DNA of 8,309 nt, from NCBI GenBank assembly GCA_030042815.1, contig JASHYY010000202.1, forward strand, positions 1 through 8,309, in the 5' to 3' direction. The position numbers were made by a program, and so were the translations under genes. This DNA comes from Thermoplasmata archaeon. GTDB lineage: Archaea; Thermoplasmatota; Thermoplasmata; Lutacidiplasmatales; UBA184. Positions 5,900 through 8,309 of this stretch are shown here, piece after piece (within the stretch, counting starts at the first letter, position 1; each line of letters begins with the position of its first letter). The notes under the pieces are model-generated. The model searched no databases. It was not told the origin of the DNA and saw nothing but the letters and a program-made list of their open reading frames with translations.

Positions 5900-7648
5900 T
5901 TAGACCAGGGTGGATTCTCCGACCACGCTCACCGTGCCGGAGCCGTAGTTCGTGACGAACACCTCGCTCGTCCCCGAGTCGAAGGCGACCCCGTTCGGGT
6001 CGGTCCCTACTGGAATCGTCGCCACGACGGCGTCCGTCGAGTCCGATATCACGCTGACATCACCGGAGCCGAAGTTCGCGACGTACACCGTGTCGGTCAC
6101 CGAGTCGTAGGCGGCGCCCCACGGGGCCGTTCCCACCGGGACGGTCGCGACGAGCTCGTTCGTCGAGCCCGAGATCACGCTCACGTCGTCCGCGATCCAG
6201 TTCGCGACGAACACGTCCTTTGTCCCGGTGTCGTACGCGACCCCGTAGGGGTAGGCTCCCACCGCCACCGTCGCGACGACGCGGTCGGTCGAGTCCGAGA
6301 TGACGGAGACGTTGTTCGAACCCCAGTTCGCTACGAACATCTCCTTCTTCGCGGGGTCGTAGGCGATCCCGTCGGGGTTGGCCCCCACCGCGACCGTCGC
6401 GACGACCCGGTCGGTCGTCCCCGAGATCACGCTCACGTTGTTCGATCCGAAGTTCGTGACGAATACCTCCTGGGTCCCCGAGTCGTACGCGGCCTCGTAG
6501 GGGTCCGAACCCACGGGCACGGACGCAACCGTCGTGTCCGTCGCGTCCGAAACGACGGAGACGTTGTCGGAGCCCCAGTTCGCCACGAACAGCTCGTTCT
6601 CGGCCGGGTCGTACGCGACCCCGTGGGGGACCGCTCCCACCGCCACCGTCGCCACCAGGGTGTCCGTCGCGTCGGAGATCACGCTGAGGCTGTTCGAGCC
6701 GCCGTTCGCGACGAACACCTCGCTCGTGCCGGAGTCGTAGGCGACCCCGTAGGGGTCCGCGCCCACCGCCACGGTGGCGACCAGCGAAGGAGTCGTCGGG
6801 GAGATCACGGTCACCTCGTTCGAGCCGTCGTCCGTGACGAAGACCTCGTTCGCCCCGGAGTCGTACGCCACGCCGTACGGGTCCGTCCCGACCGAGATCG
6901 TTCCGACGACCGTCTTCGTGGTCCCGGAGATCACGCTCACCGAGTCCGAGCCGTAGTCGGCGACGAACACCGCGTTGGTCTTGGAGTCGTTCCCAAGCCC
7001 GTACGGGTAGGTCCCGACCTTCGCCGTCGCGACGACCTTGTCCGTGGCATCCGAAATCACGCTGACGTTGTCGGACGCCGTGTTCGCGACGTACACCTCG
7101 GCCTTGCCCGAGTCGTAGGTGATCCCGGCGGGGTCGCTCCCGACGGTCACCGTCGCGACGACCTCGTCCGTCGCGTCGGAGATCACGCTCACGGAGTCGG
7201 GGTGCTGGTCGGTGACGAACACTTGCTTCTTCTTGGCGTCGTACGCCACTCCGTAGGGGTTCACCCCGACCGAAACGGTCGAGACGACCTTGTCCGTCGC
7301 CCCCGAGATCACGCTCACGCTGTTCGAGCCGAGGTTGGCGACGAACACCTCCTTCTTCCCGGAATCGTACGTCACCCCGATCGGGTGGGTCCCCACCGTC
7401 ACCGACGTGACGACCGAGTCGGTGGCGCCCGAGATCACGCTCACGTCGTTCGAGCCGTAGTTGGTGACAAAGACCTCCTGCGTCGCCGGGTCGTAGGCCA
7501 CTCCGTAGGGGTACGCTCCGACCTCGATCGTGGCCACGACCTGATCGGTCGAGTCCGAGATCACGCTCACGTTGTCCGAGCCGAAGTTCGCCACGAACAC
7601 CTCGCCGGTCCCCGGGTCGTAGGCGAGGCCGGTAGGGTAGGTCCCCAC
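5900..7648 (-). repeat. Tandem 126-bp repeat array coding YVTN blades (13 full plus one partial)
   Basis: Each 42-residue blade is encoded by 126 bp without gaps, so the array is in register over its full length. Related DNA blocks recur in each unit, for instance GAGATCACGCTCAC and GACGAACACCTC on the plus strand. Codons vary between units, which argues against very recent homogenisation, but the blocks are long enough for recombination or assembly collapse to change copy number. Confidence 0.9.
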
Positions 7649-7900
7649 CGACACGGGGTCCTCCATTGCTCGGGCGGCCGACCCGACCGGAGACGAGGTC
7701 GATCCGGGAACAGCATCGGGGGCCACGTCGGTCGATCGATCCGGCAGGCCGTGTCGAACGGCGTCGATTTCGACGACCCGCGAGGCCGACCCATGGCCGG
7801 AAGGACCGAGAAAGAGACCCGCTCCGACTCCGGCCACCGCCGCGAGCAGCGCGACGATCACCACGAGACCTGTGCCACTCCGAACAACGAGGCGCCGCAT
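5900..7900 (-). CDS. Secreted or membrane-anchored YVTN-repeat beta-propeller protein with 14 repeats
   Basis: The protein has 666 residues. Residues 1-7 are basic (MRRLVVR), 11-31 form a hydrophobic segment (signal peptide or N-terminal anchor), and 32-84 are a low-complexity Ser/Gly/Pro linker. From residue 85 to the end there are 13 complete 42-residue units of pattern VGxxPxGxAYDxxxxEVFVANxGSxxVSVISxxTxxVVAT, plus a 14th unit of 36 residues. These are YVTN/YncE-type propeller blades, known from archaeal surface-layer and cell-surface proteins. Fourteen blades suits two seven-bladed propellers. No cysteine is visible, as expected outside the cell. The ATG at 7900 is chosen because the signal segment starts there; a longer frame runs upstream to 8269 but has no recognisable protein character and covers the promoter. 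GAGGGGGG (7910-7917) lies nine bases before the ATG. Likely role is cell-surface structure or binding; ligand unknown. Confidence 0.9.
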   Translation of the reverse strand: MRRLVVRSGTGLVVIVALLAAVAGVGAGLFLGPSGHGSASRVVEIDAVRHGLPDRSTDVAPDAVPGSTSSPVGSAARAMEDPVSVGTYPTGLAYDPGTGEVFVANFGSDNVSVISDSTDQVVATIEVGAYPYGVAYDPATQEVFVTNYGSNDVSVISGATDSVVTSVTVGTHPIGVTYDSGKKEVFVANLGSNSVSVISGATDKVVSTVSVGVNPYGVAYDAKKKQVFVTDQHPDSVSVISDATDEVVATVTVGSDPAGITYDSGKAEVYVANTASDNVSVISDATDKVVATAKVGTYPYGLGNDSKTNAVFVADYGSDSVSVISGTTKTVVGTISVGTDPYGVAYDSGANEVFVTDDGSNEVTVISPTTPSLVATVAVGADPYGVAYDSGTSEVFVANGGSNSLSVISDATDTLVATVAVGAVPHGVAYDPAENELFVANWGSDNVSVVSDATDTTVASVPVGSDPYEAAYDSGTQEVFVTNFGSNNVSVISGTTDRVVATVAVGANPDGIAYDPAKKEMFVANWGSNNVSVISDSTDRVVATVAVGAYPYGVAYDTGTKDVFVANWIADDVSVISGSTNELVATVPVGTAPWGAAYDSVTDTVYVANFGSGDVSVISDSTDAVVATIPVGTDPNGVAFDSGTSEVFVTNYGSGTVSVVGESTLV

Positions 7901-7935
7901 TTGGGTTGGCCCCCCTCGAGGAATGGAATCTCCGA

Positions 7936-7949
7936 GCCCTAAATAGACA
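7936..7949 (-). promoter_or_regulatory. TATA-like box for the YVTN propeller gene
   Basis: On the minus strand the core reads CTATTTAG (7939-7946), the clearest TATA-like element in the window, about 42 nt upstream of the ATG at 7900. Initiation near 7917 gives a leader of about 17 nt containing the GAGGGGGG ribosome site. Confidence 0.55.
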
Positions 7950-8309
7950 ACGCTGCGGTGGCAGCGCACTCGTCGATATTCTGTCGCGATTTCGAGCCGC
8001 CCAAGAGCCCACCAAAACTCGACCCGTTGGAGGCAGAGCCCTTCCTTCCCCACGATGGCCTCTCGGAGGGCGCCGGGCTGCGGGGGCCACCGGCCGGCTC
8101 CCCGGTCGGTCCGCTCGACCTGCGCGACCCGCCTCCAGGCCATGGGGGCAGGAACGTACGTCGGGAGGCCGGGGGGCTCTTTCGCCTCTCGGCCTCGGGT
8201 CGAGCGGCCCGAAAGTAGGACCGCAACCTCGGAACGGGGGACCCCAGGACCCCGCCGTCGGTACGGCATCGCCCGCCGGCGTCCGAGGCGGCGACGGAGC
8301 GTTTCACGA
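7948..8309. other. Right-end region without a supported gene
   Basis: This stretch of about 360 bp has open frames on both strands. One on the minus strand (8307-7939) continues to the right edge and could be the tail of a gene outside the window. Its product is Arg/Ser/Pro/Gly-rich with no family character, and it ends within the propeller gene's TATA-like box. A plus-strand frame (7958-8218, 86 codons from GTG) is equally featureless. There is an inverted repeat, GAGGCCG at 8165-8171 and CGGCCTC at 8190-8196, with an 18-nt loop, which could be a hairpin. I see no tRNA or clear structured RNA. Confidence 0.4.

Noticed and set aside
5876..7942. 688-codon plus-strand open frame with HRHRRDD-type repeats
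   Set aside because: It mirrors the YVTN repeat on the other strand; the minus strand has a signal segment, promoter, ribosome site and recognised blades.
7901..8269. N-terminal extension of the propeller gene up to 8269
   Set aside because: It would bury the signal segment internally and span the TATA-like box and ribosome site; the extra 123 residues have no secretion or domain features.

Overview
The window is about 8.3 kb of very GC-rich DNA, densely coded with a strong preference for G or C at third codon positions. Three signs point to an archaeon: short TATA-like boxes 25-45 nt upstream of several starts, a regulator with two Lrp/AsnC-type helix-turn-helix domains, and a secreted YVTN-repeat propeller protein. 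A high-GC member of the Thermoplasmatota fits best, but this is inference; there is no rRNA or other marker gene to place it.

Layout. (1) Positions 1-606, minus strand: the N-terminal 202 residues of a cation diffusion facilitator (Zn/Cd-type efflux) running off the left edge. (2) 752-1120, plus: a small DUF1801 protein. (3) 1206-1643 and 1670-2671, plus: a single-domain VOC (glyoxalase-fold) protein followed 26 nt later by a 333-residue protein with squalene-cyclase/prenyltransferase-like alpha-toroid repeats. (4) 2747-3649, minus: a twin-HTH Lrp/AsnC-like regulator. (5) 3741-4592 and 4784-5788, plus: a two-domain VOC protein followed by a second 334-residue toroid protein, clearly paralogous to the first. 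(6) 5900-7900, minus: a signal-anchored protein made almost entirely of 14 YVTN beta-propeller repeats of 42 residues. (7) 7948-8309: no gene I can support.

The most interesting feature is the repeated pairing of a VOC protein with an alpha-toroid protein on both sides of one regulator gene. The regulator is divergent from the second pair, with a 91-bp shared promoter region, and convergent with the first. This looks like a duplicated two-gene module, perhaps handling one class of small hydrophobic or reactive metabolites under local transcriptional control. The sequence does not reveal the substrate. The toroid proteins lack a DXDD cyclase motif, and the two-domain VOC protein lacks most of the usual metal ligands, so neither should be given an enzymatic name without experiment.

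The two convergent gaps (2672-2746 and 5789-5899) show no clear terminator, only GC-rich sequence without a T-run. I found no tRNA, rRNA, CRISPR array, insertion sequence or attachment site.
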